A stretch of DNA of 23,833 bases from CAVAVT01 sp963592185 (GCA_963592185.1 CAVAVT010000026.1:1-23833), one strand, 5' to 3'; shown: positions 7,576-15,861, counted from the first letter of the stretch. Numbers and translations are program-made. The notes: generated by a model from the letters alone, not told the origin.

Positions 7576-7621
7576 AAGCGACTGTAGCAATACCTGAACT
7601 CAGATATTGTTACAGCCGCTT
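7576..7621. terminator. Hairpin terminator between convergent genes
   Basis: A 17-bp inverted repeat (7576-7592 against 7605-7621) with two mismatches and a 12-nt loop. On the minus strand it is followed by TTTTATTTTT, so it should end the 3D-domain gene transcript. On the plus strand no U-tract follows, so plus-strand termination would be weaker. Confidence 0.8.
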
Positions 7622-7627
7622 GCGACG

Positions 7628-8401
7628 TTAATTGAGTATATAAACCTCTACGTCACGACGTCCAAACTGCATTGCAGAACCATAGTCCTCAACGCATACA
7701 TCAACTTTATTTCCTATGATTGCTCCGCCTGTATCAGCGGCAATGGCAACGCCATATCCCGGAATGTAAACAGTTGTACCCAAAGGAATAACATTGGGAT
7801 CTACAGCAATAACACCATGACGGGCTGCAATTCCTGTAGCGGTAATTCCGCTTCCGCCGCCATCTGTAGGCAGATATGCGGTAGCCTGCATAACCATCAC
7901 TGAGCTATACTGTCTGGCACCTTCACTGGTATGAATTACATTTTGAGGTACCTCAGGCTTTGGAGCATCTATAACCTTTATTTCCAGCTCCTCTATAATC
8001 GGAGTATCGAGACTTACATCTGAAATGTATCCCTCTCCAGCATAGCCAAACTCCGCAAGAAGCTCTCCAACATTATTACAGCCTGTCATCACTTCACGGC
8101 GTTCTCCATTGTAATCCAGAATTACGGAAATAGCCCTGTGGACAGTGATATGCATTTTATTGCTGTCCTGGCTCATATCAAAGGTGTCCTGCTCATTCAT
8201 ATTTATACCGGCCTGCCGCAGGATTGCCGCCGGAGTACGGTTAACCGTATCAACATTTAATGTCTGTCCATCCACATCAATGGTTACATGGTTTGTGGTT
8301 GTAAAACCGGTCATAACCATTGCCATAACAAACAGCATTGTGACACTGACCACGATATGCTTGTCTCTGAGTCGCGCCAATAATCGTTTTTTAAGACTCA
8401 T
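7628..8401 (-). CDS. YabE-like 3D-domain cell-wall protein
   Basis: A 257-residue exported protein. A basic N-terminus and a hydrophobic segment at about 16-33 (signal peptide or anchor) lead into two DUF348-type beta modules at about 38-145, each pairing VTIDVDG or ISVILDYNGE with a following LL.....G helix. A C-terminal 3D domain follows at about 168-257. The three conserved aspartates are visible: AVDP (201), AADTGG (223) and VDV (234), with the family stretch VIPLGTTVYIPGYG. This double-psi barrel resembles MltA/Rpf-type peptidoglycan lytic transglycosylases. The G5 domain of Bacillus YabE is absent. AAGGAGG stands six bases before the ATG and a strong promoter lies upstream. In Bacillus yabE also lies just after yabD (tatD), so this position is conserved. 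Confidence 0.9.
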   Translation of the reverse strand: MSLKKRLLARLRDKHIVVSVTMLFVMAMVMTGFTTTNHVTIDVDGQTLNVDTVNRTPAAILRQAGINMNEQDTFDMSQDSNKMHITVHRAISVILDYNGERREVMTGCNNVGELLAEFGYAGEGYISDVSLDTPIIEELEIKVIDAPKPEVPQNVIHTSEGARQYSSVMVMQATAYLPTDGGGSGITATGIAARHGVIAVDPNVIPLGTTVYIPGYGVAIAADTGGAIIGNKVDVCVEDYGSAMQFGRRDVEVYILN

Positions 8402-8428
8402 TCAATTCCTCCTTTATTGGACTTTTGA

Positions 8429-8458
8429 ATTATAGCATGTGCTCTTATGACCTGTCAA
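8429..8458 (-). promoter_or_regulatory. Promoter of the 3D-domain protein gene
   Basis: Perfect TTGACA (8458-8453), 18-nt spacer, perfect TATAAT (8434-8429) on the minus strand, 28 bp before the start codon. This makes the gene an independent unit from the tatD operon. The remaining gap (8459-8594) shows nothing else recognisable. Confidence 0.87.
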
Positions 8459-8594
8459 ATTTAGCAGGTAATATCTCCCCACTTTTGCCACTTTACAGCT
8501 ATATTTTTAAGTATATTACCACCACTATACCAATGATTTTTGAAGTTTACCTCCACTTAGACCTATGACAACATAATAATTTCAGTTTTTCACA

Positions 8595-8636
8595 TAAAAA
8601 AACAGCAAAAAGACAGGTTTTTGTCTCTTTGCTGTT
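8595..8636 (-). terminator. Terminator of the yaaR-tatD operon
   Basis: AACAGCAAAGAGAC pairs with GTCTTTTTGCTGTT (14 bp, one mismatch, 8601-8636) on the minus strand, followed by a run of seven T. It lies 18 bp after the tatD stop. Confidence 0.9.
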
Positions 8637-8654
8637 CTATTTTGTTCTATTCGC

Positions 8655-9437
8655 TTAAATTCCGTACAAATCGAAGCTGTTTTGTGTGGTCATTGCTGCA
8701 AAACTTTCAAGGCTTTCACCACGAAGCTCTGCTGCTTTTTCCGCCACATGACGGACAAACGCTGGTTCATTCCGCTTTCCTCTCATGGGGACTGGTGCCA
8801 TATATGGTGAGTCTGTTTCCACCAGTATGCGTTCTCCCGGAAGCCACTGCACCAGCTCTGGAAGCTTTGCAGCGTTCTTGAAGGTCAGCGGACCGTCTAT
8901 GCCGATGTACCATCCCATGCGGATAAGCTCCTTAGCTGTCTCCATACTGCCGGAATAGCAGTGAAGCACACCTCTGAGGCCTTTTCCCTCTTTTTTTAAG
9001 ATACTCAGGGTATCCCCCTGGGCATCCCTTGCATGGATGCATACAGGCATTCCCATCTGACGGGCAATATCCAGCTGACGGATGAAAATCTCCTGCTGAA
9101 GCCGTCTCGCATCCGGATCCTTTTCCCAGTAATAGTCCAGTCCGATTTCGCCAATGGCAACAACCTCTGGATGCTCCGCCCAGGATGCAAGCCTGTCATC
9201 GTCCGCCTGAGTCATGGGACGGGCCTCCTCAGGGTGTATTCCAACCCCTGCGTAAAGTCCCTCATAGCTCTCAGCCAGCTTCACAACCGCCTCAGAGGAT
9301 TCCATGGTGTCCCCCATATTAATCATACGGAGAACGCCATTATCCTTTGCACGCTGTATAACCTCTTCCCGGTCCCCATCGAATTTTTCATCATTGAGAT
9401 GGGTATGGGTATCCACCAACACTATTTCGCTGCTCAT
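8655..9437 (-). CDS. tatD: TatD-family metal-dependent hydrolase (YabD)
   Basis: A TIM-barrel metallohydrolase; family members act as 3'-5' exonucleases or DNases on DNA and RNA, or as deacylases on misformed aminoacyl-tRNA. All metal ligands of the family are seen in the 260 residues: DTHTH at 9-13, GEIGLDYY with Glu97, IHARDA with His135, LHCYSG with His159 and ETDSPYMAP with Asp209, followed by the RNEP loop. The ATG overlaps the metG stop by four bases (ATGA), so translation is coupled. It is the last gene of the operon, followed by a strong terminator. This metG-tatD pairing is very common in Firmicutes. Confidence 0.95.
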   Translation of the reverse strand: MSSEIVLVDTHTHLNDEKFDGDREEVIQRAKDNGVLRMINMGDTMESSEAVVKLAESYEGLYAGVGIHPEEARPMTQADDDRLASWAEHPEVVAIGEIGLDYYWEKDPDARRLQQEIFIRQLDIARQMGMPVCIHARDAQGDTLSILKKEGKGLRGVLHCYSGSMETAKELIRMGWYIGIDGPLTFKNAAKLPELVQWLPGERILVETDSPYMAPVPMRGKRNEPAFVRHVAEKAAELRGESLESFAAMTTQNSFDLYGI

Positions 9438-11362
9438 TTTACAACGGACCCCACAGGCATATCCACGCTGACAACCTTCAGCGCATCATCCTTAGAAGCT
9501 GCCAGAATCATTCCCTGGGACATGATTCCACGAATCTTTGTAGGCTTCAGGTTAATTACCATAACTACATTCTTGCCCACCAAATCATCTGGCTCATAAT
9601 ACTTGGAAATTCCGGAAACAACCTCACGCTGCTCATCTCCAAGGTCAACAGTTACCTTCAGGAGCTTGTCTGCGTTCTCAACCTTTTCAGCTGCAAGGAT
9701 TTTTACCACCTTCAGATGAATCTTTGAAAAGGTATCAAAGGTGATTTCATCAGAATTTTTTTCCTCAGCCTGTTTAGGAGCATTCTTCTTGGAAACCTTC
9801 TCCTTTGCCGGAGCCTCAGTCTTTTCCACCTCGATACGTGGGAAAAGCTGCTCAGCCTCACCAATGTGCATTCCTGCAGGGATACCGCCAAAGGTCTTGA
9901 TATCTTCAAGTCTTACATCCTCAAAGCTCTGCTCAATTCCCAGCTGCTTCCAGATACGTCTTGCGGTTACAGGCATAAACGGGGAAATCAATACGCTGAT
10001 AATGCGCAGGCTTTCCATAAGGTTGTACATGGTATTTGCAAGCTCCTGCTTTTTCTCAGGATCCTTTGCGAGAACCCATGGAGCTGTCTCATCAATATAC
10101 TTATTTGCACGGCTGATAAATGCCCAAACCTCTTTAATAACAGGGCTTATCTGCATTTTCTCAAGTCCTGCCTCAAAGTCAGCAACTGTCTTTTCAGCAT
10201 CAGCCTTCAGGGACTTGTCCACATCGCTTTCTCCATTTGGAGCCAGCACAATGCCTTCCTGGAAACGACCAACCATGTTCAATGTGCGGTGAAGAAGGTT
10301 TCCAAGGTCATTTGCCAGGTCAGAGTTAATGCGCTGAATCAGGGCATCACGGGAGAAATTGCCATCCTGTCCCAAATTAATTTCACGGAGCAGGAAGTAG
10401 CGGATGGTGTCCGCACCAAATTCGTCAATAAGAAGGTTCGGATCCACAACATTTCCCTTTGACTTAGACATTTTGTCACCATCAACAATAAGCCATCCGT
10501 GACCATAAACCTGCTTTGGAAGCGGAAGATCCAATGCCATAAGGATACAAGGCCAGATGATGGAGTGGAAACGAACGATTTCCTTGCCCACCAGATGAAG
10601 GTCTGCAGGCCAGAACTTATTGAACTTTTCCTGATCATCCAAAAATCCGATTGGAGTCAAGTAGTTAGTCAAAGCATCGAACCATACATAGATTACATGC
10701 TTGGTATCAATGGGCACAGGAATACCCCAGTCGAAGCTGGTTCTTGAAATGCACAAATCCTCAAGTCCCTGCTTAATGAAGTTAATCATCTCATTGCGGC
10801 GAGATACCGGCTGGATAAAATCAGGATTCTCCTCAATATACTTCAAAACCTTGTCCGCATACTTGGACATTTTGAAGAAATATGCCTCCTCAGCTACCTC
10901 CTCAACGGGGCGGTGGCAGTCAGGGCAGCAGCCATTTTCATCCAGCTGATGCTCAGTCCAGTAACTTTCGCAGGGAGTGCAGTAAAGGCCCTTGTATGAA
11001 CCCTTATAAATATCTCCCTTTTCATAAATACGCTTAAAAATCTCCTGAACCACCTTCTCATGGCGCTTCTCAGAAGTGCGGATAAAGTCATCATTTGAAA
11101 TATCAAGTCTCTTCCAGAGCTTCTGGAATCCATCCACAATGCGGTCTACATATTCAATAGGCTTAATGCCTTCCTCTTCAGCCTTGCGCTGAATCTTCTG
11201 ACCGTGCTCATCACTTCCGGTAAGGAAAAAAACATCATAGCCAGCCAATCTCTTGAAACGGGCCATTGAGTCTGCAATGGTTGTGCAATATGCATGTCCG
11301 ATATGCAGCTTGGCACTCGGATAATAAATTGGTGTAGTGATGTAATATGATTTCTTTTCCAC
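9434..11362 (-). CDS. metG: Methionyl-tRNA synthetase with C-terminal tRNA-binding domain
   Basis: Charges tRNA-Met with methionine. The 642-residue class I synthetase has HIGH at 20-23, a zinc knuckle formed by Cys128/Cys131 and Cys146/Cys149, KMSKS at 297-301, a helical anticodon-binding domain at about 385-500, and a C-terminal EMAPII/Trbp111-like OB domain at about 540-642 (ITFDTFSKIHLKV...KPTKIRGIMSQGM). A charged Lys/Ala/Glu linker at about 515-538 joins the two parts. The start is GTG at 11362 with GGAGG nine to ten bases upstream. It follows rsmI after a 74-bp gap and overlaps tatD by four bases. No T-box leader fits in the gap. Confidence 0.97.
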   Translation of the reverse strand: MEKKSYYITTPIYYPSAKLHIGHAYCTTIADSMARFKRLAGYDVFFLTGSDEHGQKIQRKAEEEGIKPIEYVDRIVDGFQKLWKRLDISNDDFIRTSEKRHEKVVQEIFKRIYEKGDIYKGSYKGLYCTPCESYWTEHQLDENGCCPDCHRPVEEVAEEAYFFKMSKYADKVLKYIEENPDFIQPVSRRNEMINFIKQGLEDLCISRTSFDWGIPVPIDTKHVIYVWFDALTNYLTPIGFLDDQEKFNKFWPADLHLVGKEIVRFHSIIWPCILMALDLPLPKQVYGHGWLIVDGDKMSKSKGNVVDPNLLIDEFGADTIRYFLLREINLGQDGNFSRDALIQRINSDLANDLGNLLHRTLNMVGRFQEGIVLAPNGESDVDKSLKADAEKTVADFEAGLEKMQISPVIKEVWAFISRANKYIDETAPWVLAKDPEKKQELANTMYNLMESLRIISVLISPFMPVTARRIWKQLGIEQSFEDVRLEDIKTFGGIPAGMHIGEAEQLFPRIEVEKTEAPAKEKVSKKNAPKQAEEKNSDEITFDTFSKIHLKVVKILAAEKVENADKLLKVTVDLGDEQREVVSGISKYYEPDDLVGKNVVMVINLKPTKIRGIMSQGMILAASKDDALKVVSVDMPVGSVVK

Positions 11363-11436
11363 GGAATATGTCCTCCCTTTTTGTTTCCCGGCCTAATGAT
11401 GACCGTTCAACTACTATTATATATAAATAAAAATGA

Positions 11437-12330
11437 TTAACTATTTTTTTCAGAGTCAAGCAGAACCTTGTAAACATCTCTCCGGCTCAGGCCCAGCTGC
11501 TTTGCGGTTTCACGCATGGCCTCCTTGCGGCTAAGTCCCTGGGACTCATACTGTGCCACAAGCTCCACAGGTGAAAGCTCTGTATCTGTCTCCACGGATT
11601 CATCAATATCCTCCGCCCCGGACACTATGATTACAAATTCCCCTCTAGGCTCATGTTCTTCATACCAGGCGAAAAGCTCTCCCAGTGTTGCCCTTTTGAA
11701 CTCTTCAAAGCGCTTTGTAAGCTCCCTTGCCACTGCTGCCCTGCGGTTTTCTCCAAGAGCTTCGGCTAGCTCCTTTAAGGTCCTTTTTAAATGATGTGGA
11801 GCCTCATAAAAAATAAGTGTTTCCCTGCGCTTTGAAATTTCTGCCAGCAGTTCACGGCTTTTCTTGCCAGTTTTCGGCAAAAATCCCACAAAAGTAAACA
11901 TGGTGGTATCAAGACCGGAGCATATGAGTGCGGAAAGTGCCGCATTTGCACCGGGGATTGGAGAAACCCTTATACCGGCTTCAATGGCCAGCTGCGCCAG
12001 ATGACTTCCCGGATCCGAAATCCCTGGAAGTCCTGCATCGCTTACACAGACAATATTTTCACCATCCAGCAGGCGTTTTACAAGCAATGGTCCCTTTTCC
12101 AGCTTGTTATGTTCATGATAGCTGGTAAGGGGAGTATGTATATCAAAATGCGTAAGAAGCTTTCTGGTATGTCTTGTATCCTCAGCGGCAATAACATCAG
12201 CTTCCCGAAGCATTCTAATTGCACGCTCAGTCATATCCTCCAGATTGCCTATGGGAGTAGCGGAGAGATACAGCACTCCATATCCATTTTCGGCTGTCTG
12301 CACATCTAAAGCTTCATTGGTAATGCTCAC
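11437..12330 (-). CDS. rsmI: 16S rRNA (cytidine-1402-2'-O)-methyltransferase RsmI
   Basis: Methylates the ribose of C1402 in the ribosomal P-site of 16S rRNA using S-adenosylmethionine. The tetrapyrrole-methylase fold shows its signatures in the 297 residues: LSATPIGNLEDMT at 22-34, AAEDTRHTRKLL at about 48-59, VSDAGLPGISDPG at 96-108, PIPGANA at 124-130, FVGFLP and FYEAPHH at 174-180. A C-terminal helix-turn-helix-like tail (SRKEAMRETAKQLGLSRRDVY) at about 267-287 is typical of Firmicute RsmI. GTG at 12330 is the start: GAGGAG lies eight bases upstream, and the stop of trmN6 (TAG) shares one base with this GTG. Second-to-last block of the operon before metG. Confidence 0.95.
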   Translation of the reverse strand: MSITNEALDVQTAENGYGVLYLSATPIGNLEDMTERAIRMLREADVIAAEDTRHTRKLLTHFDIHTPLTSYHEHNKLEKGPLLVKRLLDGENIVCVSDAGLPGISDPGSHLAQLAIEAGIRVSPIPGANAALSALICSGLDTTMFTFVGFLPKTGKKSRELLAEISKRRETLIFYEAPHHLKRTLKELAEALGENRRAAVARELTKRFEEFKRATLGELFAWYEEHEPRGEFVIIVSGAEDIDESVETDTELSPVELVAQYESQGLSRKEAMRETAKQLGLSRRDVYKVLLDSEKNS

Positions 12331-13118
12331 TAGGCTTGCTCCTCTCCCTCATTTTGTATATTAGCGTTTTCATCCACTGGATAAAACAGCCTCATTACTT
12401 CATCAGTATACCTTCCATCCTCGCCGTGCACAACCAACGGCGGAAGGTATTTTATTCCTCCCGGCACCCCTCCCACAATGGCCTCAATAAGTACCATATT
12501 GGGAGCTTTGTCCTCCTTTGGTTCCACAAAACGAATCCTCTTTACCGCCAGCTGATTTTCCTGCAGAGCTGTCATTATTTCCTGAAGCCTTTCCGGAATG
12601 TGTATCATTGCCAGCCTTCCACGGAATTTCAGGGCATAGCGTGCCGCAGCCACAACGTCCTTCAATGTGGCTGTAACCTCATGACAGGCCCTGGCAACTC
12701 CGTCCTTTTTGCTCTGTGCCCCACAGCTCACTGGTCTGTATGGGGGATTAACCATTACCAAGTCGAAGCTCTCCGCAGGATAAATATTCCTTATACTGCG
12801 GTAATCCCCCTCCTGCACAGTTATCCTGTCAGACAGGCCGTTCAGCTCCACGTTCCGCTTTGCCAGCTCCGCCATAATGGGATTAAGCTCTACCGCATCG
12901 AAATGAGAAACATGGTCCACAGCCAAAAGAGGCATAACTCCAGTTCCCGTTCCTAAATCCAGAGCCTTCCAATGCTTCCGATATTCTGGAAAATGGGCTA
13001 GGAGAACCGCATCCAGTGAAAAGCAGAACTCTGTCTCATTCTGTATTATACGTCTTCCGCTGAGAATCAGGTCATCTAATCTTTCATTTGGTCCAAGTTT
13101 AACATTTTCCCAATTCAT
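12330..13118 (-). CDS. trmN6: TrmN6-like tRNA (adenine-N6)-methyltransferase (YabB)
   Basis: A SAM-dependent methyltransferase of the YabB/TrmN6 family. The E. coli member modifies A37 of tRNA-Val; the target in Firmicutes is less certain. In the 262 residues, motif I is DLGTGTG at 54-60, the acidic motif II is VELNP at 76-80, and the catalytic motif of N6-adenine enzymes is NPPY at 124-127. The N-terminus carries the family sequence LDDLILSGRRIIQ. The C-terminal tail is acidic. The ATG overlaps the ricT stop by four bases (ATGA) and no strong ribosome site is present, so translational coupling is likely. In Bacillus yabB lies in the same position between yaaT and yabC. Confidence 0.92.
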   Translation of the reverse strand: MNWENVKLGPNERLDDLILSGRRIIQNETEFCFSLDAVLLAHFPEYRKHWKALDLGTGTGVMPLLAVDHVSHFDAVELNPIMAELAKRNVELNGLSDRITVQEGDYRSIRNIYPAESFDLVMVNPPYRPVSCGAQSKKDGVARACHEVTATLKDVVAAARYALKFRGRLAMIHIPERLQEIMTALQENQLAVKRIRFVEPKEDKAPNMVLIEAIVGGVPGGIKYLPPLVVHGEDGRYTDEVMRLFYPVDENANIQNEGEEQA

Positions 13119-14173
13119 TCGTCATTACTCTGACCCTGTGTATTTTCCTCACGGGGAGCATTTCCCGGCTTGCCGTTTTTCCTTGGACGGCGGCGTCTTT
13201 CGCCACGCTCGCCCCTGTTTTCCTGCTGGCGGTTTCCCTCATGAGAACCCTCTTTTCCACTTTCATGACGGCGGCGGCCATGACGCTCGCCTCCGTCCTT
13301 CTGTGAGGATTCTACATCATTTGTTTCAGGAACTGGTTCTCCTCCTTCAGGAGCCTCCTGAACAATGACTTCCTCCCAGGACGTAATGGTGGTATTTCCA
13401 TCATCAAGGAGAATGGTAGCTGTACGTCTCTGTGGATTAACAGCGATAACCTTTCCTTCTCCATCCTCACAAATAACACGTGAACCACGCTCCGGAGCCT
13501 CAACCTTTTTACGCTTGTTGGGACAGCCCTCGCCGCAGTAGCAGTTACTTTCATACTTCAGACAGCACATAAGTCTTCCGCAGATACCGGAAATCTTTGT
13601 TGGATTAAGGGACAGATTCTGTTCCTTAGCCATTCTGATGGATACAGGCTCAAAATCGCCCAAAAAGGTTGCACAGCAAAGTGGGCGGCCGCAGCAGCCA
13701 ATTCCGCCCATAAATTTTGCCTCATCCCTGACACCAATCTGGCGAAGCTCTATCCTTGTGCGGAAAATGGAAGCCAGGTCCTTTACCAGCTCACGGAAAT
13801 CAATTCGTCCGTCAGCGGTGAAATAAAATATGATTTTATTTACATCGAAGGTATATTCCACCTCGATAAGCTTCATGGGCAGCTTGTGCTCAGCAATTTT
13901 CTGCTCACAGATACGGTAAGCCTCCTCCTGGCGGCGGTGGTTGTCCTCCACCTTCGCATCATCAGCTGCATTTGCCTTGCGCCTTACCACCTTCAGGGGA
14001 GATACCACCTCGCTGTCCTCCACATTACGTGGCGGTATTACCACAGTGCCGTATTCCATTCCCCTTGCGGTTTCCACAATAACGTGGTCATTGAGGGAAA
14101 GCTCCAGCTCTCCCGGAGTAAAATAATATATTTTGCCCGCCTTTTTAAAGCGGATACCTACTACGTTCTGCAC
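13115..14173 (-). CDS. ricT: RicT/YaaT, PSP1-domain RNase Y cofactor with a long basic tail
   Basis: The Firmicute RicT is part of the RicAFT (Y-complex) iron-sulfur assembly that directs RNase Y mRNA processing. The 352-residue protein has the PSP1 domain at about 55-145 and the cysteine-rich signatures GCCGRPLCCATFL at 159-171 (Cys160/161/166/167) and GICGRLMCCLKYE with CYCGEGC (Cys198/203/204/211/213/217). The start is GTG at 14173 with GGAGG seven bases upstream. After the conserved core (about residue 272) there is a low-complexity tail of about 80 residues: first acidic, then dense in Arg, Gly and Glu (RHGRRRHESG, RGERGERRRRPRK). It looks disordered and RNA-binding, and is absent from the Bacillus protein as I know it. 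Overlaps trmN6 by four bases. Confidence 0.93.
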   Translation of the reverse strand: MQNVVGIRFKKAGKIYYFTPGELELSLNDHVIVETARGMEYGTVVIPPRNVEDSEVVSPLKVVRRKANAADDAKVEDNHRRQEEAYRICEQKIAEHKLPMKLIEVEYTFDVNKIIFYFTADGRIDFRELVKDLASIFRTRIELRQIGVRDEAKFMGGIGCCGRPLCCATFLGDFEPVSIRMAKEQNLSLNPTKISGICGRLMCCLKYESNCYCGEGCPNKRKKVEAPERGSRVICEDGEGKVIAVNPQRRTATILLDDGNTTITSWEEVIVQEAPEGGEPVPETNDVESSQKDGGERHGRRRHESGKEGSHEGNRQQENRGERGERRRRPRKNGKPGNAPREENTQGQSNDE

Positions 14174-14200
14174 GTTGTTTCCTCCATTTATATATACAGC

Positions 14201-15259
14201 TTAATTCTGCCTTGCTGCATCCTGAAGACGGATGAGCATGCCGTCAAGCTGAAGTTTCAAATTAACATTCGCCAAAAGCCTATGGCGTATATCCCTGACA
14301 ATTCCCAGCATTGCCTCAGCCTTATTTTTCTGCAGCTTTCCAGCCATATCTGCCAGTTTTTCCAACATATCTTTATGATACAAAAGTTCATGTGCGCCAC
14401 TGTAAAGTACCAGCAAATCTCTAAGGACCATAGCTAAAAAGCCCAGCCATTCATCAAGGCTCTCCCTGGACATGGCAGAAAGCTCCGCTCCCTTGTCCCA
14501 AATGCCCCGGCTGGTCATTCCCTTTGATGACAAAATTTCCTCCAGGGTCCTTACAGCATCCTCTCTGAGACTGATACCTTCTCCCTCATAAAGCCTTATT
14601 GCCTTTCCGATACTTCCCTCGGCAATGGCGCCTATTGCACTGGCTTCTGCCGCTGATGCCCCAAGCTCCACAAGATGGCTGGCAATGATTTCCGGTGAAA
14701 GCAGTCCGAACTCCATTCGCACACAGCGTGAGCGTATGGTATCCAAAAGAGAATCCGGTGAATCAGTTATTAAAATGAAAACCATCGGTCCCACTGGTTC
14801 TTCAATGGTTTTCAGCAGGCTGTTTTCTGCAGCCTCATTCATAAGCTCCGCTCCGTCAAGGATGGCCACTCTGGTGGTGGAAAGCTTCGGCGCCAGGGCA
14901 AGCTTTGACTCTAAATCACGTATCTGCTCGATTTTAATGCTTTTCGCCGCCTTGCCCTTGCTTTCAGGTTCCAGATAATAAAAATCCGGATGGGTCCCCA
15001 CATCTATTGCCCTGCATGCCTCACAACATCCACAAGGAATACCGTTTTCAGGATGCTGACATAAAAGCGATGCCGCCAGAGCCTTTGCTGTAAGCCTTTT
15101 TCCTATACCTTCAGTGCCGGTAAACAGCATGGAATGAGGGACTCTTCCCTTTGCTGACAGCCTCCTCAGACGCTCCACCACTCGGTCATGACCCTTAATA
15201 TCCTCCCAGCGTATGAAATTTTCTTCCGTTCTGACAGCTTGTTCCTGTGTTTCCATCAC
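14201..15259 (-). CDS. holB: DNA polymerase III delta' subunit HolB
   Basis: The delta' subunit of the clamp loader, which together with DnaX and delta loads the beta sliding clamp. The 352-residue AAA+ protein has a P-loop-like GTEGIGKR at about 48-55 in which the usual Thr/Ser after Lys is Arg; delta' is known not to hydrolyse ATP, so this degeneration fits. A zinc-binding cluster at 67-82 (Cys67/76/79/82) and the SRC motif (RSRC at about 176-179) follow, after the LLKTIEEP segment at 148-155. The C-terminal collar domain lies at about 220-352. The GTG at 15259 overlaps the yaaR stop (GTGA); an ATG directly after it at 15256 is equally possible. No clear ribosome site, so translation is probably coupled to yaaR. 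Confidence 0.93.
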   Translation of the reverse strand: MMETQEQAVRTEENFIRWEDIKGHDRVVERLRRLSAKGRVPHSMLFTGTEGIGKRLTAKALAASLLCQHPENGIPCGCCEACRAIDVGTHPDFYYLEPESKGKAAKSIKIEQIRDLESKLALAPKLSTTRVAILDGAELMNEAAENSLLKTIEEPVGPMVFILITDSPDSLLDTIRSRCVRMEFGLLSPEIIASHLVELGASAAEASAIGAIAEGSIGKAIRLYEGEGISLREDAVRTLEEILSSKGMTSRGIWDKGAELSAMSRESLDEWLGFLAMVLRDLLVLYSGAHELLYHKDMLEKLADMAGKLQKNKAEAMLGIVRDIRHRLLANVNLKLQLDGMLIRLQDAARQN

Positions 15260-15711
15260 ATGAAAATATCCACAAGCATTCCCCTGATGGCATCATGGCT
15301 TGCTACCACATCCAGCTGGTCAGTCTGTCCAAGACGAATTTTTTCCGCCATTTTTTCCAGCTCATCATCAATATTTTTCACAGTGGTATAGACTTTCTGA
15401 CGGCCCATGCGGTCCCAGCCTGACTGGGTGCGCAGCTCATACATATTTGCCACAGCCTCGCTTACAAACTCCTTCACAAGCTCCCTATAGGATCGTAGCT
15501 CATCAAAGGTAGGAGTCTTTGTAAGGCGTGCCCCCTGCTCGTCTATCTGCTTCAAAAGCTGCATCAGCTGTTCACGGGTGAGGCTTCCCTGCTGGTCGCT
15601 TAGCTGGGAGGCAAAATCTGAATCTGCAGCGTTAATCTGTCCTGCATTATTCTGCCCCAGGGAAGGCATTGTTCGTGAGGAACTCATGGAATCTATCTTC
15701 AAACCGGACAT
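15256..15711 (-). CDS. yaaR: YaaR-family protein (DUF327)
   Basis: A 151-residue protein of the YaaR/DUF327 family, which is of unknown function and almost always encoded next to holB in Firmicutes. After a low-complexity N-terminus rich in Ser and Asn (1-40) comes an all-helical domain: LMQLLKQIDEQGARLTKTPTFDELRSYRELVKEFV, then the conserved RTQSGWDRMGRQKVYTTVKNIDDELEKMAEKIRLGQ. The ATG at 15711 has AAGGGTGA at good spacing. A longer frame (to 15843) exists only because it reads through the dispersed repeat and is rejected. First gene of the long operon; the darA/yaaQ and tmk genes that often stand upstream are missing here. Confidence 0.9.
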   Translation of the reverse strand: MSGLKIDSMSSSRTMPSLGQNNAGQINAADSDFASQLSDQQGSLTREQLMQLLKQIDEQGARLTKTPTFDELRSYRELVKEFVSEAVANMYELRTQSGWDRMGRQKVYTTVKNIDDELEKMAEKIRLGQTDQLDVVASHDAIRGMLVDIFM

Positions 15712-15773
15712 ATCGTTCACCCTTTTCATATATAGTAGTACAGCTATGGCACAATTCACCATTTTACTATAAA

Positions 15774-15817
15774 TTATAACCCCATTGCTCAAGTTTTTCC
15801 ACTGGAAAAACATTCCA
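15774..15817 (+). repeat. Dispersed intergenic repeat, copy B
   Basis: TTATAACCCCATTGCTCAAG followed by a perfect 8-bp stem GTTTTTCC/GGAAAAAC with loop ACT, then ATTCCA. Lies between the serA terminator and yaaR. On the minus strand TGGAAA-17 nt-TATAAT points to yaaR, about 60 bp from its start, and is the best promoter candidate for the operon. Confidence 0.88.
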
Positions 15818-15818
15818 T

Positions 15819-15851
15819 ATAAAAGAGAGCATCGCAAACGCAATGCTCTCT
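15819..15851 (-). terminator. Terminator of serA
   Basis: A 12-bp stem, AGAGAGCATTGC/GCGATGCTCTCT (one G-U pair), with tetraloop GTTT on the minus strand (15824-15851), followed by TTTTA. Lies 10 bp beyond the serA stop. Confidence 0.88.
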
Positions 15852-15861
15852 GCAGGTCAAT

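Noticed and set aside
11416..11421. TATAAT upstream of metG on the minus strand
   Set aside because: No acceptable -35 at the right distance in this AT-rich gap; metG is more likely read from the operon.
13886..14437. 183-codon plus-strand frame spanning ricT and holB
   Set aside because: Shadow of two real genes, low-complexity translation.
15727..15754. Promoter-like TTGTGC-16-TATATG before yaaR
   Set aside because: A start from it would fall within the ribosome binding site and leave a leader too short.
15712..15843. N-terminal extension of yaaR
   Set aside because: Reads through repeat copy B; the ATG at 15711 has the ribosome site and matches the family.
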